A DNA stretch of 64,000 nt from Catonella massiliensis (GTDB lineage Bacteria; Bacillota; Clostridia; Lachnospirales; Lachnospiraceae). The position numbers and the translations under genes were made by a program. The notes under the pieces are model-generated. The model saw only the letters and a program-made list of their open reading frames with translations, was not told the DNA's origin and did no database searches. The stretch covers positions 1,302,001 to 1,366,000 of the forward strand of contig NZ_JAEPRJ010000001.1 in the NCBI RefSeq assembly GCF_016651435.1. The letters run 5' to 3'. Below, piece after piece: positions 18,476-26,424 of this stretch (its first letter is position 1; each line of letters opens with the position of its first letter).

Positions 18476-19345
18476 CTATTCTCCTACATTTTCGAGGGTT
18501 ATTTTACCTAGTCTTCCGTTTTTAAAATCATCAAGAATAAGCTTAGAAGCCTTATCAGTATCTGTTTCGCCGCCTTTTTTAAGCAGAGCTCTTTTCTTAG
18601 CAACTTCTTCAAGAGTCTTTACGGCAAAATCAATCTTATTTTCAGTCTTTTCACAGTTATCAAATCCATAGTAAGAAGCTACAAGTCCACAATAATTCTC
18701 CTCAAGCTCTGTTATAAGGTTAAGGACAAGCTCCATTTTTTCAATTACCTCATCTTTAATAGAGCCTATAAAAGCAAGGTGCTCGGCTGTCTTTCTATCC
18801 TCAAACTTTGGCCAAAGTATACCCGGAGTATCAAGCAATTCAACCTGTTTATTAAGCTTTATCCACTGTTTACCCTTTGTGACACCAGGCTTATTTCCTG
18901 TCTTTGTAACTGCTCTTCCTGCAAATGAATTGATAAAGGTGGACTTGCCAACATTGGGAATACCACCAACTATGGCTCTTACAGGGCGGTTAAGTATCCC
19001 CCTGGCTCTATCTCTTGCCATCTTAGCCTCGGCTGCCTTTGCTATGGCATCTTTGACCTGCTTCATACCATTACCGCTTCTTGAATTAAGCTTAACTGCA
19101 ATCATACCTTCATCGGTAAAATGTTTAACCCAGTTTTCTGTCTCTCTATCATCCGCCATATCAGCCTTGTTCAGTATAATCACCCTTGATTTGCCTGCTG
19201 CAAGGCTGTCTATATCTGGATTTCTGGAACTTATAGGTATGCGTGCATCCACAAGTTCAATAACTATATCTATTAGTTTTATATCCTCCTTCATCTGACG
19301 AACTGCCTTTGTCATATGACCGGGATACCAGTGTAAATCAGGCAT
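18476..19345 (-). CDS. rbgA: ribosome biogenesis GTPase RbgA/YlqF
   Basis: Circularly permuted GTPase needed for late assembly of the 50S subunit. The G-motifs appear in permuted order: NKAD first (ILNKADMAD, near residue 57), then the P-loop GGIPNVGKSTFIN (near 128) and DTPGILWP (near 172). The N-terminal WYPGHMTKA motif is characteristic. Length 289 residues is normal. It lies between two signal peptidase genes downstream of rplS, the standard Firmicutes context. Confidence 0.96.
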   Translation of the reverse strand: MPDLHWYPGHMTKAVRQMKEDIKLIDIVIELVDARIPISSRNPDIDSLAAGKSRVIILNKADMADDRETENWVKHFTDEGMIAVKLNSRSGNGMKQVKDAIAKAAEAKMARDRARGILNRPVRAIVGGIPNVGKSTFINSFAGRAVTKTGNKPGVTKGKQWIKLNKQVELLDTPGILWPKFEDRKTAEHLAFIGSIKDEVIEKMELVLNLITELEENYCGLVASYYGFDNCEKTENKIDFAVKTLEEVAKKRALLKKGGETDTDKASKLILDDFKNGRLGKITLENVGE

Positions 19346-19362
19346 ATCTATCCTCCATATTA

Positions 19363-19959
19363 TTAATCGGCTAAATTTAAGCTGTCCACAAGAGTAAATG
19401 GCTTTTCTGTTGCAACAGCTTTTCCGAGTATCTCATTTTTAAGTACATTGCCCACACTTGCAAATCGGCTGTCTTCACTGTCATTTCTATTATCTCCAAG
19501 TACAAAATACTCGTTATCATCCAGTTTTATACCTTCTTCTGCAAGACCTGCGTTTTCGATTGTCTCTGTCTTTACCTTTTCTTTTAAGGCTTCATCGTTT
19601 ATGTATATTATTCCGTTTTTAATCTTAACTGTCTCACCGGGAAGTCCTATAACCCTCTTTATTTCATAGTAACTATGCTCTCTGTTACTTTGTTTATAAA
19701 CTATTACATCGTTTCTCCTTGGAGATTTTAGGTAATACTCTATCTTGTTGACGATTACCACCTGACCTTCCATAAGAGTAGGCTCCATGGAAACTCCTGC
19801 AACTGCAGTCTTTACAAAGATATTAGTTGTTATAAAGTAAGAAGCTGTAATAGTTAATACAATAAGTAACAGCCATACAATTATCTCTTTAATTATCTTT
19901 TTCACTGTTGGCGTCGTCTCGATACGAGCCTTTTTATGAAAATAAGATTTTCTAGCCAT
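19363..19959 (-). CDS. lepB: signal peptidase I, second copy
   Basis: A 198-residue signal peptidase with a membrane helix at about residues 26-47, catalytic serine in GVSMEPTL, catalytic lysine in YEIKRVIGLPGE, and VLGDNRNDSEDSR. I take the ATG at 19959, preceded by GGAAGG at ideal distance; the frame opens five codons earlier at a TTG within the ribosome-binding site. It is about 40 residues shorter than the lepB at 17755 because it lacks the long cytoplasmic tail. Two copies flanking rbgA suggest local duplication. Confidence 0.94.
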   Translation of the reverse strand: MARKSYFHKKARIETTPTVKKIIKEIIVWLLLIVLTITASYFITTNIFVKTAVAGVSMEPTLMEGQVVIVNKIEYYLKSPRRNDVIVYKQSNREHSYYEIKRVIGLPGETVKIKNGIIYINDEALKEKVKTETIENAGLAEEGIKLDDNEYFVLGDNRNDSEDSRFASVGNVLKNEILGKAVATEKPFTLVDSLNLAD

Positions 19960-20012
19960 ATATTTTCCTTCCAATTACGCCAGGTTACTAAACTCCGATT
20001 CTATGATACAAT

Positions 20013-20044
20013 AAAAAAGGAACAACTGCAAGTAGTTGCTCCTT
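20013..20044 (-). terminator. intrinsic terminator after rplS
   Basis: Arms AAGGAACAACT (20017-20027) and AGTTGCTCCTT (20034-20044) pair over 11 positions, one of them a wobble, with a six-base loop, and the minus-strand transcript then reads six U. It separates rplS from the lepB-rbgA group. Confidence 0.85.
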
Positions 20045-20072
20045 TTGATTACGCTCTGTTCGATTAGAACAA

Positions 20073-20414
20073 TTATACCTCTTTAAGCTTAGCTGACTTA
20101 CCAACTCTTCCACGGAGGAATGTAAGTTTAGCTCTTCTTACCTTACCGTGACGAACAACTTCGATTCTGTCAACGTTTGGAGAATGTACAGGCCAGGTTC
20201 TTTCTACACCTACGCCGCCTGAAAGCTTTCTAACTGTGAAAGTCTCTCTTGCGCCGCCACCCTGTCTCTTAAGTACAGTTCCTTCGAAGATCTGAATTCT
20301 TTCTCTCTGACCTTCCTTTACCTTTGCGTGAACTTTAACAGTATCACCTACTCTGAATTCATCCACGTTTGATTTGAGCTGTTCTTTTTCAATCTCTCTG
20401 ATTAATTCGTTCAT
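20073..20414 (-). CDS. rplS: 50S ribosomal protein L19
   Basis: Ribosomal protein at the 30S-50S interface, 113 residues. The sequence [40 protein letters not shown] and [17 protein letters not shown] is L19 from end to end. The ATG at 20414 follows AAGGAGAATAGAA; the frame is open 26 codons further upstream but that part is not L19. In relatives rplS directly follows trmD; here about 6.5 kb separates them. The IS edge lies about 120 bases upstream, so the promoter must be in that short remnant or in the IS. Confidence 0.97.
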   Translation of the reverse strand: MNELIREIEKEQLKSNVDEFRVGDTVKVHAKVKEGQRERIQIFEGTVLKRQGGGARETFTVRKLSGGVGVERTWPVHSPNVDRIEVVRHGKVRRAKLTFLRGRVGKSAKLKEV

Positions 20415-20531
20415 TTCTATTCTCCTTTTATCATAGATGTTCTTAGCACTCTCACTATGAGGCGTCAGAGGACCATCCGAATTACATAACAATTTACTTT
20501 AACATAATTTTATCAATAAATCAAGACTTAT
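20415..20531 (-). promoter_or_regulatory. rplS leader remnant between the IS target site and the start codon
   Basis: About 117 bases survive between the IS target duplication and rplS. They contain a candidate -35 TTGATT followed 17 bases later by TAAAGT (weak), and a short hairpin CTCA-TAG-TGAG before the ribosome-binding site. L19 leaders are known in Firmicutes, but I cannot match this sequence to one with confidence. Confidence 0.3.
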
Positions 20532-20540
20532 TTTTATATT
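20532..20540. repeat. IS target-site duplication, left copy
   Basis: TTTTATATT, identical to 22222-22230, directly abutting the IS end. Confidence 0.85.
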
Positions 20541-20654
20541 GTTTGTGTCAAGTACTCGTTGGCAAATTTCCTTACCTTTTTCTTTTATCATTGTTTTTTT
20601 ATTTTTTTGTATCACAAACAAGCCCAGATTATGCACTGAACAGATATTTTTTCT

Positions 20655-22103
20655 TTAGTTGCCAAGTATAAAATTTCTTAATGCCTTTCTACCTGCTGTT
20701 AATGGCGTACCGGTTAGTGGAAGGCTTCCTCTGCCTACTTCCATATATGGAAGCCCTTTACCGTCTCGTAACGGTGATTTTGAAGCGCTGAGAGGCTCTT
20801 TTATCTCGCTCTGACTCTCATCAAATATCAATTCCCCAGAGTAACGGCAGACGGTCTCTATAAGGTCTTTGTTTTCTTTCCTGCACAGAAGCTTCGCAAG
20901 GTTATCAGCTCCTGATTCTGACCATCTCATGCGCCTGTGCTTCATTCTCAGCGTTATCAGTGTACAGTTTTGTGTTTCCTGTATACCCATGTTTTTATAA
21001 ATGATGCCTTCTACAGGTTCTGGGAGTTTTATTCCCCGCTTGTAGTACGGCAGCAGCCCTTCTCTGTTATTGTGAAGGTAGGCGTACAGTTCCTCGGCTT
21101 TTTTACAGGTTTTATCGCTTTCATCTTCGCTTTTACTTACTCTTATATACTCACGTATATAAGCAAACATTTCTTCAATCTTCTCAGAATCAAAGAGCCT
21201 TCGTATATCCTTTTGTACAGCTTTACTGCTTATTTTCCTTAAAATTTCCTGATAAATATGGTATCTGTCAAGCTGAAACACCGCCTCGTCATCATAAGGC
21301 TCTTTTATCCAGCTGCCACCATCTCCATTTAAGATACGCCTGCCTATTTCGTCAGGGTTATATTTCTTCTGTATCACGGCCTCTCTTTTATTGTGGAATC
21401 CGCTGCTTCCATCCATGCCTGCAAACACCACTTTCTCCACTAGAGTGCTGCGCCCTTCCTTTTCCTTCTCCGCATCCCAGCCTTCATACATGGTAAAGAC
21501 CTTCATCTCCTTTTTACCCATGCGTTTATGCCCTCTGCCCTGCATCGAAAGCCATACTCCATCCATTTCCTCAAAAAGAACTCCGATTTCCCTTTTCCCA
21601 TCAGGTCTGCCTGCCTTCATCTTCTTCACATCAAGGTCTTCCTCTGATGTTATCCTCTGGCCAAGCTTCTGGGCTATATTCCACACGCCTCCCGCACTTA
21701 TGGTCTGTCCTGTAGAAGAGCTTAACATCTCAGCAGATGCCCTGTACGGGAGTTCCGTAACTGAATTGGCGATCTTCTCTGCAAGATTAGTAGATATTAA
21801 GCCTATCTTCTCCATACCCATTTGTTCATCAAGAAGATAAACATGGGCTTTCGTTCCATCTCTAAGCCTTGTCTGGTACACCCTTCTTTCATACTCGACA
21901 TCTCCATATACGGTTCTTATCGAAGTCTTTCTCTTTCCTTTATTCCTATATTTAGAAGTATCCCTCTCTTTTGAAAGAATATCATCATAGTTTTCAAGTA
22001 TGATTTTAGTGTGTTCCCTGGCAAGCTTGCAGGCCTCTTCAAAAATTTTCTTCTCTAAGGTCTTGAATGAAATCTTTTTTTCTTTTACAATAGCATTAGT
22101 CAT
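20655..22103 (-). CDS. ISLre2 (UPF0236) family transposase
   Basis: A 482-residue protein that matches the ISLre2 transposase layout: an N-terminal zinc-free helical region, then IRTVYGDVEYERRVY, then EEMDGVWLSMQGRG, a long central region, and QLDRYHIYQEILRK carrying the conserved Asp-Arg-Tyr-His of this family. The frame is open and full-length, so the element may be active. The ATG lies in the 3' arm of an inverted repeat (see 22101-22162), with AAAGGA eleven bases before it. Codon use and base composition are close to the host, as expected for an element circulating in related genomes. Confidence 0.9.
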   Translation of the reverse strand: MTNAIVKEKKISFKTLEKKIFEEACKLAREHTKIILENYDDILSKERDTSKYRNKGKRKTSIRTVYGDVEYERRVYQTRLRDGTKAHVYLLDEQMGMEKIGLISTNLAEKIANSVTELPYRASAEMLSSSTGQTISAGGVWNIAQKLGQRITSEEDLDVKKMKAGRPDGKREIGVLFEEMDGVWLSMQGRGHKRMGKKEMKVFTMYEGWDAEKEKEGRSTLVEKVVFAGMDGSSGFHNKREAVIQKKYNPDEIGRRILNGDGGSWIKEPYDDEAVFQLDRYHIYQEILRKISSKAVQKDIRRLFDSEKIEEMFAYIREYIRVSKSEDESDKTCKKAEELYAYLHNNREGLLPYYKRGIKLPEPVEGIIYKNMGIQETQNCTLITLRMKHRRMRWSESGADNLAKLLCRKENKDLIETVCRYSGELIFDESQSEIKEPLSASKSPLRDGKGLPYMEVGRGSLPLTGTPLTAGRKALRNFILGN

Positions 22104-22162
22104 ACAGTTTTTTTCCTTTATGTTATTTTTTTCTCAAATCAATAATAAAATAAAACTGTATG
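22101..22162 (-). promoter_or_regulatory. inverted repeat enclosing the transposase start codon
   Basis: CATACAGTTTT at 22101-22111 and AAAACTGTATG at 22152-22162 are perfect 11-bp inverted copies. The first contains the complement of the transposase ATG. An RNA that starts upstream of 22162, for example reading through from pcp, could pair the two arms and hide the start; one starting inside the 40-base loop could not. Similar sequestration is known in IS10 and IS50. Confidence 0.6.
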
Positions 22163-22165
22163 ATT

Positions 22166-22192
22166 GGGAAGGGGGCAACCCCTTCTTTTTTT
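22166..22192 (+). terminator. plus-strand intrinsic terminator inside the IS end
   Basis: GAAGGGG (22168-22174), loop GCAA, CCCCTTC (22179-22185) and seven T follow on the plus strand. It faces away from the transposase, so it would stop transcription leaving the IS toward pcp in antisense. Confidence 0.75.
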
Positions 22193-22221
22193 GCTATTGC
22201 CAATTATAATTATACACTAAC

Positions 22222-22230
22222 TTTTATATT
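22222..22230. repeat. IS target-site duplication, right copy
   Basis: TTTTATATT, identical to 20532-20540; its last two bases are part of the pcp stop codon. Confidence 0.85.
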
Positions 22231-22870
22231 AACACTCAGCACCACCTACAACACTTATGTCCTCTTTGTTTTCAGCAATTGCACTTATCGTAGCTTCAAG
22301 TCCTCTCACAATGTCATTAAGTGGCATGGAAGGTTTATCAGGCTTATCTACTGTCTGCTCGGGTATATACGGAACATGGATGAAGCCTCCCTTCATTCCT
22401 TTATATATTTTATCAATATGATATAACACACCATACATCAAGTGATTGCACACATAGGTGCCAGCAGAATTGGAAAGGCTTGATGTTAATCCTGCTTTTT
22501 TTATAGCTTCAACCATAGCTTTTACAGGAAGGTTGGAAAAGTATGCATTTTCTCCGTCAAGGTAAATAGTTCTGTCTATAGGCTGATTACCGTCATTATC
22601 TGGGATTCTGGCATCATCTACATTGATTGCAACCCTTTCAGGAGTAATACCCGCTCTCCCACCTGCTTGCCCTACACAGAGCACAAAGTCAGGCTTTTCT
22701 TTTTCCATAGCTTCTATTACAGTTTGAATAGACTTATTAAATACAGTTGGAACTTCAAGCTTAATTATATCCAGATTAGCTATCTTATCTTTAACCTCTT
22801 TTACTGCTTCCAGAGCAGGATTAATGCTTTCTCCTCCAAATGGTGTAAAGGCTGTGAGTAACAGCTTCAT
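22229..22870 (-). CDS. pcp: pyrrolidone-carboxylate peptidase
   Basis: Cysteine peptidase (C15) removing N-terminal pyroglutamate from peptides in the cytosol. The triad can be placed: Glu78 in GITPERV, Cys141 in [11 protein letters not shown] and His165 in [12 protein letters not shown]; the N-terminal [14 protein letters not shown] is also typical. Length 213 residues is standard. The IS inserted exactly at its stop codon, which was preserved by the target duplication. It lies in the accessory island between trmD and rplS. Confidence 0.96.
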   Translation of the reverse strand: MKLLLTAFTPFGGESINPALEAVKEVKDKIANLDIIKLEVPTVFNKSIQTVIEAMEKEKPDFVLCVGQAGGRAGITPERVAINVDDARIPDNDGNQPIDRTIYLDGENAYFSNLPVKAMVEAIKKAGLTSSLSNSAGTYVCNHLMYGVLYHIDKIYKGMKGGFIHVPYIPEQTVDKPDKPSMPLNDIVRGLEATISAIAENKEDISVVGGAEC

Positions 22871-22954
22871 GGTGACCTCCTTTATGAGTAACTGGTATGC
22901 TAGTTTATAGGTTTAATGAACAGGTTAAATCCCTAGATTGTAAATTATACAATG

Positions 22955-23000
22955 CAAAAACGTATTATGCAATATTAAGTATCTGCACAATACGTTTTTG
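22955..23000 (-). terminator. terminator-like hairpin after the YARHG gene
   Basis: CAAAAACGTATT (22955-22966) and AATACGTTTTTG (22989-23000) form a 12-bp stem with a 22-base loop just after the stop at 23007. Each arm carries its own T or A run, so it may act in both directions. Confidence 0.6.
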
Positions 23001-23006
23001 TAAATT

Positions 23007-23777
23007 TTATTCAAAGCTCTTTATAAGTTTAGCATTTGCTTTTTCATATTCATTAAGCCAATGCTCATTAAAATCTTCCGGTCTTATGGAAGGTGTATAC
23101 CAACTCTTAGAATTAAAATAATTCTGTAAAGCTTGGTCTTTAAACATACGACCATATCTAGCGTATATTTCATTTCTAGCAATTCGAAGCTCTTCTGAAC
23201 TCATTGATGATAAATCAGATTCAGTGAGATATTCGCTGTCACTATTTGGAAAAATATATTCACCGCTATCATAATTACTTGCACTTGATGCAGGCGGATT
23301 CATAATGTCTATGCTGTTGCCATAAAAATCGGTACCTTTGCCGGTATACGTATTAACAGTATACCAATCTAACGTGTCTATTCTCGTGCCACTATCTTGA
23401 TATATTTGAATAGTTATGTCATCTCCACTTGAGCTATCAATCATTGCACCAACATTATTTATACCATTTACAGTTGCATAGTAACTAGCAGCTGCATTAA
23501 TAAGTGCATTGTCACTAAATTTATTTGTTCCTGAAGAATTCTTTTGCGCTTTATTTTTACTTTTTGTTTTCTCTTTTGTCTTTTTCTTCTTTGAACTCTT
23601 AGTTGAGCCCTTATCAGTAGCAATTTTAGTGTTATTTGTTTTATTTGATTCTTTATCTACTGAAGTCGTCATATCATATTGACTTGTTTCCTTTACTGAT
23701 TTGTTAATTTCATCAGCACAAGCATATATAATAAAACAAGTCAAAAGTGCCAGTACAATAACTAAGTTCTTTTTCAT
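23007..23777 (-). CDS. probable lipoprotein with C-terminal YARHG domain
   Basis: A 256-residue exported protein. The N-terminus is basic then hydrophobic (about residues 3-20) and ends at IYAC, a plausible but imperfect lipobox. A Thr/Ser/Lys-rich linker with a dense lysine tract covers about 35-75, then a mixed domain with ASYYATVNGINNVGAMID at its start, and a C-terminal YARHG domain (RIARNEIYARYGRMF, then SWYTPS), an extracellular module of unknown ligand. The ATG at 23777 follows AGAGGTGACC. Gene is clearly AT-rich and lies in the accessory island with two other secreted or membrane genes; function unknown. Confidence 0.75.
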   Translation of the reverse strand: MKKNLVIVLALLTCFIIYACADEINKSVKETSQYDMTTSVDKESNKTNNTKIATDKGSTKSSKKKKTKEKTKSKNKAQKNSSGTNKFSDNALINAAASYYATVNGINNVGAMIDSSSGDDITIQIYQDSGTRIDTLDWYTVNTYTGKGTDFYGNSIDIMNPPASSASNYDSGEYIFPNSDSEYLTESDLSSMSSEELRIARNEIYARYGRMFKDQALQNYFNSKSWYTPSIRPEDFNEHWLNEYEKANAKLIKSFE

Positions 23778-23804
23778 GGTCACCTCTTACAGTCAAAATA
23801 TACT

Positions 23805-24542
23805 TTATTTTTTGAACAGAAAATCTAACGTACTAACAACATTTCCATATCTAACTTGCTTGGAAATCTTTCGTTGTCCCATCTTTATATTATTCAGTTC
23901 ATCTAACTGTTCTTCAGATAGCTGATTTTGTTGCTTTTGCATTTCAATTATAGATACTGGATTCTGTATTTGCATTTGTTGCAGATTAATCATTTCCCTT
24001 CTATGTTCTTCTTCTTCATAAATATTAAAAACTTCTTTTTGACTATCTGCCCTACCATCTTTCAATATTATTACAAACTGATTTAACGCTTCTATAGTTT
24101 GATATTTCTCTGGAATCATCGTTTCATAATTCTTCATGTCAGAAGATTCGCATAGCTTGTCAATAGCATCTTTAATTACAAAAGCGTCCTTTTCTAATGG
24201 TTCTATTACATTGTTATAATACATTTCACCACTTACTTCTCTTTTAGGTTTGAATACCTTATCATCAATAAATATCGAAACGAAAAATAATACTATTCCT
24301 GAAACTATGCCTGCGACAGCACTATATTTGCCTAATTTACCGATAAATCCGATAATTATCAAAAAGACGCTGATTATACTAAAATAAGTCACGAAAAGGC
24401 TTTGTTCAACCATCTTTGTTTTATTCTCATTTGCCAAAGCTATTAAGCTTCCTTTTTCTTCTAAACTACTCTGTAATTCAACAATTTTACAAAGTAATAT
24501 TAAAAATTTTTCGTAGTACTTTAATAATTCTTCTCTACCCAT
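23805..24542 (-). CDS. two-helix membrane protein with coiled coils, unknown
   Basis: I recognise no family. The 245-residue product has two adjacent membrane helices at about residues 50-92 with a very short loop, an N-terminal helical region, and a long charged helical C-terminus containing a Gln/Met-rich stretch (about 185-215). The hairpin-plus-coiled-coil plan puts both ends in the cytosol. It sits 27 bases before the YARHG lipoprotein gene in the same direction, so they are probably co-transcribed. Confidence 0.65.
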   Translation of the reverse strand: MGREELLKYYEKFLILLCKIVELQSSLEEKGSLIALANENKTKMVEQSLFVTYFSIISVFLIIIGFIGKLGKYSAVAGIVSGIVLFFVSIFIDDKVFKPKREVSGEMYYNNVIEPLEKDAFVIKDAIDKLCESSDMKNYETMIPEKYQTIEALNQFVIILKDGRADSQKEVFNIYEEEEHRREMINLQQMQIQNPVSIIEMQKQQNQLSEEQLDELNNIKMGQRKISKQVRYGNVVSTLDFLFKK

Positions 24543-24651
24543 ATTTGTTCTCTTTCAATTAAGTTATTTAATATACTAAGGTACAATATCAAAGGTATAA
24601 ACCTTCAAATAATCCCATTAACAAGAGTAAATAAAACGAATCGGTACAAGT

Positions 24652-24694
24652 TTAGTATCATAGGGTGTCTATTTTTTGACACCCATGATACTAA
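24652..24694 (-). terminator. long near-perfect inverted repeat
   Basis: TTAGTATCAT-A-GGGTGTC (24652-24669) pairs with GACACCCATGATACTAA (24678-24694) over 17 bp with a single bulged base and an eight-base AT loop. It follows the Big2 gene by about 30 bases. There is no clean U-run, so it may be a terminator without one, a protein site, or a small mobile-sequence relic. Confidence 0.55.
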
Positions 24695-24726
24695 GATGTT
24701 TTTTAATCTTCGGAATTGTCTTCAGA

Positions 24727-26160
24727 TTAATCGGTGGAATTATTTCCCCAGTCATACTTACTCTTTTGCTGAGTTTTAAATAACTCCTCGTTACCAACTC
24801 TATCAACAACAGTTACTTTACAAGTAACTTTTTTCCCATCCAACGTTTCTACAGTAACTGTTGCTTCTCCTATTTTCTTTGGAAAAATTGTTGTATCAGA
24901 AACCTCCACTATATTCTCATCTGAAGAGTTTGATATCAAAGGCAAGCCAGCACTTGAATAATTATAATAGCCAACAAAATCTCCACCATCATAATCAGTA
25001 GTAATATCTATTGGTAAATCAAAGGCTACTTTTTCTTTAGAATTAGTATCTATAGCTACTTTGATTTCAGGTTGCTCTAATTTTATATCCGTAACCTTAA
25101 ACCCATATACATATACATCGCAAGTTGCCTTCAATCCACTTGATGTTTTTGCTGTTACTTTAAAAATGCCTTCTCTTTTAACATATATAGGTACTAGTTT
25201 ACCATCATTATTTTCAAAATATTCGCTTAAATCATCAGCATATTCTTTATTATCTATGGATATTTTTACTTTTTCTGCAATTACTTTTGTATCCGCCTTT
25301 AAGTACAGCCAAACTATACGACCCTCCTCATCAGTATAGGAATAATCTTTAATATAGTCATTAATATCATCTAAATCATCATAATATTCGTCGTAAACGT
25401 CATATTCAAAGCTTAACTTCTTAATTGGCTTTCCAACAGTCACTTTGCACTTATATTTATTTCCATTCACAGTATCTGTAGCTACGATAACAGTATTTCC
25501 AACTTTTTTACCGGTAACTTTGCCATTGCTATCTACTATTGCAATTTTGCTATTAAGCGATTTATATGATAGTTTATTTGCAGCATCTGAATATTTCCAC
25601 TGTTTAGATATTTTTTTAGTCTTATTAGTCAGCAAAAGAACATCACTTAGTGTCGCACTATTTTTCAACTTAGTTTGTAATTTTTTGATTTCTGACTTTT
25701 TTTGCTTAATCTTTTTCTCGATTTTTTCTGGGTTTGCTGTAACTTTAACAGCATTACACTCTGCACAAGTTATACCATTATACGACAAATATCTTCCTGT
25801 TAGCCTAACCCAGCCATTGCCAAAAATATCAAGATTACCTGGGTTATTTACCCAAAAGTAACTATAAGAGCTACTAAAATTACCTGTAAAAAGGCTATAT
25901 ACACTTAGAATACGTGGGTTGAATGAAATCGTTTTCGGATAAAGAATAACTTCACATCCCTTGGTTTGAGCTTTTAGTCTATTTGATTCAACTTTATAAT
26001 TCATTTGCAATTCTTTTAATTCTCGATTTAACTTAGCTATTTGTTGTGAAACACTCGATTTTGATGCATAAACAACTGCACTCCGTCCCGTAAAAAAAAG
26101 AATAACAATAGCAACCAAAATCACAGAACTTTTAACGATATTTTTTTGATACTTACACAT
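24727..26160 (-). CDS. secreted coiled-coil protein with Big2 Ig-like domains
   Basis: A 477-residue exported protein. A signal peptide covers residues 1-33 (cut near VYA-SK). Short coiled coils are predicted by eye at about 35-65 and 143-170, around a region with Phe/Tyr/Ser-rich segments and a CAEC pair. A bacterial Ig-like group 2 domain follows at about 190-245 (KIAIVDSNGKVTGKKVGNTV), and a second at the C-terminus (NIVEVSDTTIFPKKIGEATV). There is no LPXTG or membrane anchor. Big2 domains usually mediate adhesion or act as spacers. It is divergent from the HTH regulator at 26425, which may control it. Confidence 0.75.
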   Translation of the reverse strand: MCKYQKNIVKSSVILVAIVILFFTGRSAVVYASKSSVSQQIAKLNRELKELQMNYKVESNRLKAQTKGCEVILYPKTISFNPRILSVYSLFTGNFSSSYSYFWVNNPGNLDIFGNGWVRLTGRYLSYNGITCAECNAVKVTANPEKIEKKIKQKKSEIKKLQTKLKNSATLSDVLLLTNKTKKISKQWKYSDAANKLSYKSLNSKIAIVDSNGKVTGKKVGNTVIVATDTVNGNKYKCKVTVGKPIKKLSFEYDVYDEYYDDLDDINDYIKDYSYTDEEGRIVWLYLKADTKVIAEKVKISIDNKEYADDLSEYFENNDGKLVPIYVKREGIFKVTAKTSSGLKATCDVYVYGFKVTDIKLEQPEIKVAIDTNSKEKVAFDLPIDITTDYDGGDFVGYYNYSSAGLPLISNSSDENIVEVSDTTIFPKKIGEATVTVETLDGKKVTCKVTVVDRVGNEELFKTQQKSKYDWGNNSTD

Positions 26161-26207
26161 TTTTTAATCCTCCCATCAATAAAAAAGTTATAGTTTCAAT
26201 GCCAACT

Positions 26208-26219
26208 TCACTTATTCAT
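26208..26219 (-). other. three-codon mini-ORF with strong ribosome-binding site
   Basis: On the minus strand GAGGAGGATAAAACTT is followed by ATG AAT AAG TGA, 48 bases before the Big2 start. It could be a decayed gene start or a leader that ties up ribosomes; no test is possible from sequence. Confidence 0.3.
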
Positions 26220-26330
26220 AAGTTTTATCCTCCTCTCACTAGATAGTGTGGTATTTCAGAAATATATCCTATTAGGCAGAAACTTATTACCTATATTTAA
26301 CAATAAGGATATATTTTTTACTTTATCCAT

Positions 26331-26404
26331 TTGCACTATCAGATTTTTAACTATTATATCACAAAACTTCCATTTTGGATACTTTAAATCTTCTATTTTG
26401 GATA
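26331..26404 (+). promoter_or_regulatory. promoter and direct-repeat operator of the HTH gene
   Basis: TTGCAC (26331-26336) and TTATAT (26354-26359) are 17 bases apart. Just after the expected start point, CTTCCATTTTGGATA (26367-26381) is repeated as CTTCTATTTTGGATA (26390-26404), 14 of 15 identical and 23 bp apart, about two helical turns. A related GGATATATTTTTTA occurs at both 26307-26320 and 26400-26413. This looks like an autoregulatory site. Confidence 0.6.
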
Positions 26405-26424
26405 TATTTTTTATAGAGGTGAAT

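Larger units (their letters stand above)
20541..22221 (-). mobile_element. complete ISLre2-family insertion sequence, 1681 bp
   Basis: The ends were read from sequence. A 9-bp direct repeat TTTTATATT occurs at 20532-20540 and 22222-22230, flanking an element whose two ends, read inwards, begin GTTTGTGTCA and GTTAGTGTAT and both reach TTGGCAA at positions 19-25; 17 of the first 25 bases match. A single 482-residue transposase fills it on the minus strand. A 9-bp duplication fits the ISLre2 family. The right copy of the target site overlaps the pcp stop codon, so insertion happened there without damaging the protein. Both end and target repeats are intact, suggesting a recent event. Confidence 0.88.

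Noticed and set aside
20047..20072. Possible tRNA-like TTCGATT segment after rplS
   Set aside because: No cloverleaf arms can be formed around it. No tRNA or rRNA gene was recognised anywhere in the window.
22160..22426. Plus-strand frame starting at the IS edge
   Set aside because: It crosses the plus-strand terminator and the IS border and is antisense to pcp.
22897..23121. Plus-strand frame of about 75 codons near pcp
   Set aside because: It runs through the terminator hairpin and antisense to the YARHG gene, with no ribosome-binding site or family resemblance.
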